From NCBI GenBank assembly GCA_035509415.1, contig DATJLQ010000136.1:1-5801 (forward strand): DNA of 5,801 bases, in the 5' to 3' direction. A program made the translations under genes and the position numbers. The notes under the pieces are model-generated. The model was given only the letters and a program-made list of their open reading frames with translations, made no database searches and had not been told where the DNA came from. This stretch comes from DATJLQ01 sp035509415. GTDB lineage: Bacteria > Pseudomonadota > Alphaproteobacteria > JACZXZ01. Below, piece after piece: positions 5,520 to 5,801 of the stretch. Numbering within the stretch: position 1 is the first letter of the stretch; each line of letters opens with the position of its first letter.

Positions 5520-5801
5520 CTATCCCTTGGGCGCAAACGGGAGTGGCGACTGCGCCTTGTCCGCCTCGAAATTCTGCGCATCGACCACGGCGACCGCGGT
5601 CATATTCACGATGCCGCGCGCGGTCACGGTCGAGACCAGAATATGGACCGGATAGGCGGCACCGAGCAGGATCGGCCCGACCGAGACGCGGAGCTCGTTC
5701 CCGGTCGCGAGCACCAGGTTGGTCGCGATGTTGGCCGCGTCGATGTTGGGCATGATGAGGAGGTTCGCGCGTCCCTTGAGGCGCGAGTTCGGGAACGCCG
5801 C
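5520..5801 (-). CDS. maeB: NADP-dependent malic enzyme, C-terminal fragment (phosphotransacetylase-like domain; partial at window edge)
   Basis: Only the last 93 residues are inside the window; the frame is open through base 5801 and the 5' part continues beyond it. The visible sequence runs from FPNSRLKGRANLLIMPNIDAAN through VGPILLGAAYPVHILV to IVNMTAVAVVDAQ. These are hallmark segments of the end of the phosphate acetyl/butyryl transferase domain. In MaeB-type malic enzymes this domain is fused behind the malic and NAD-binding domains and has a regulatory role, sensing acetyl-CoA; MaeB converts malate to pyruvate, CO2 and NADPH. A stand-alone phosphotransacetylase (Pta) is the main alternative. 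The tail NFEADKAQSPLPFAPKG after VVDAQ and the VSTVTARGIVNMTA wording fit MaeB better. The gene ends with TAG, 9 bases before the unknown 290-residue gene. Confidence 0.85.
   Translation of the reverse strand, partial: AAFPNSRLKGRANLLIMPNIDAANIATNLVLATGNELRVSVGPILLGAAYPVHILVSTVTARGIVNMTAVAVVDAQNFEADKAQSPLPFAPKG

Overview
The window looks like chromosomal DNA from a high-GC alphaproteobacterium, probably of the Rhizobiales/Rhodospirillales type. That is inferred from the strong GC bias, the tight gene packing, a DUF3096-like small membrane protein and a MaeB-type malic enzyme tail. No species can be named. Five of the six protein genes are on the minus strand, so the biology reads from right to left.

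Right part (5801 to 4638, minus strand): the last 93 residues of a large NADP-malic enzyme of the MaeB type, namely the end of its phosphotransacetylase-like domain. Nine bases later comes a 290-residue protein of unknown function, probably on the same transcript.

Middle (4637 to 4549): an 89-base intergenic gap, the only clearly AT-rich patch in the window. It holds a plausible sigma70-type promoter (TTGATC, 17 bases, TAATAT) facing left. Overlapping short palindromes lie where transcription would begin, and a 7-2-7 inverted repeat covers the -35 box.

Left-centre (4548 to 177, minus strand): a compact four-gene operon. It encodes a three-subunit molybdenum-flavin-iron-sulfur enzyme in the order small [2Fe-2S] subunit, large molybdenum subunit, FAD subunit, followed by a PaaI-type hotdog thioesterase. 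The FAD subunit carries the four-cysteine insertion that binds an extra [4Fe-4S] cluster in 4-hydroxybenzoyl-CoA reductase (HcrB of Thauera aromatica). This separates the enzyme from ordinary xanthine or CO dehydrogenases. The simplest reading is a 4-hydroxybenzoyl-CoA reductase-like enzyme (HcrCAB) acting on an aromatic acyl-CoA. Electrons would pass between a low-potential donor, [4Fe-4S], FAD, two [2Fe-2S] clusters and the Mo cofactor. The thioesterase could recycle CoA from the substrate, product or dead-end thioesters. The exact substrate is not proven, and no CoA ligase, ferredoxin or benzoyl-CoA reductase gene is in view.

Left edge (15 to 167, plus strand): a 50-residue DUF3096-like membrane protein, convergent with the thioesterase gene.

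No tRNA, rRNA, CRISPR array, insertion sequence or phage gene was seen. The window is mostly a metabolic operon with orderly structure. The points most worth a second look are the substrate of the HcrCAB-like enzyme with its linked thioesterase, the promoter/operator island, and the unknown gene after maeB.
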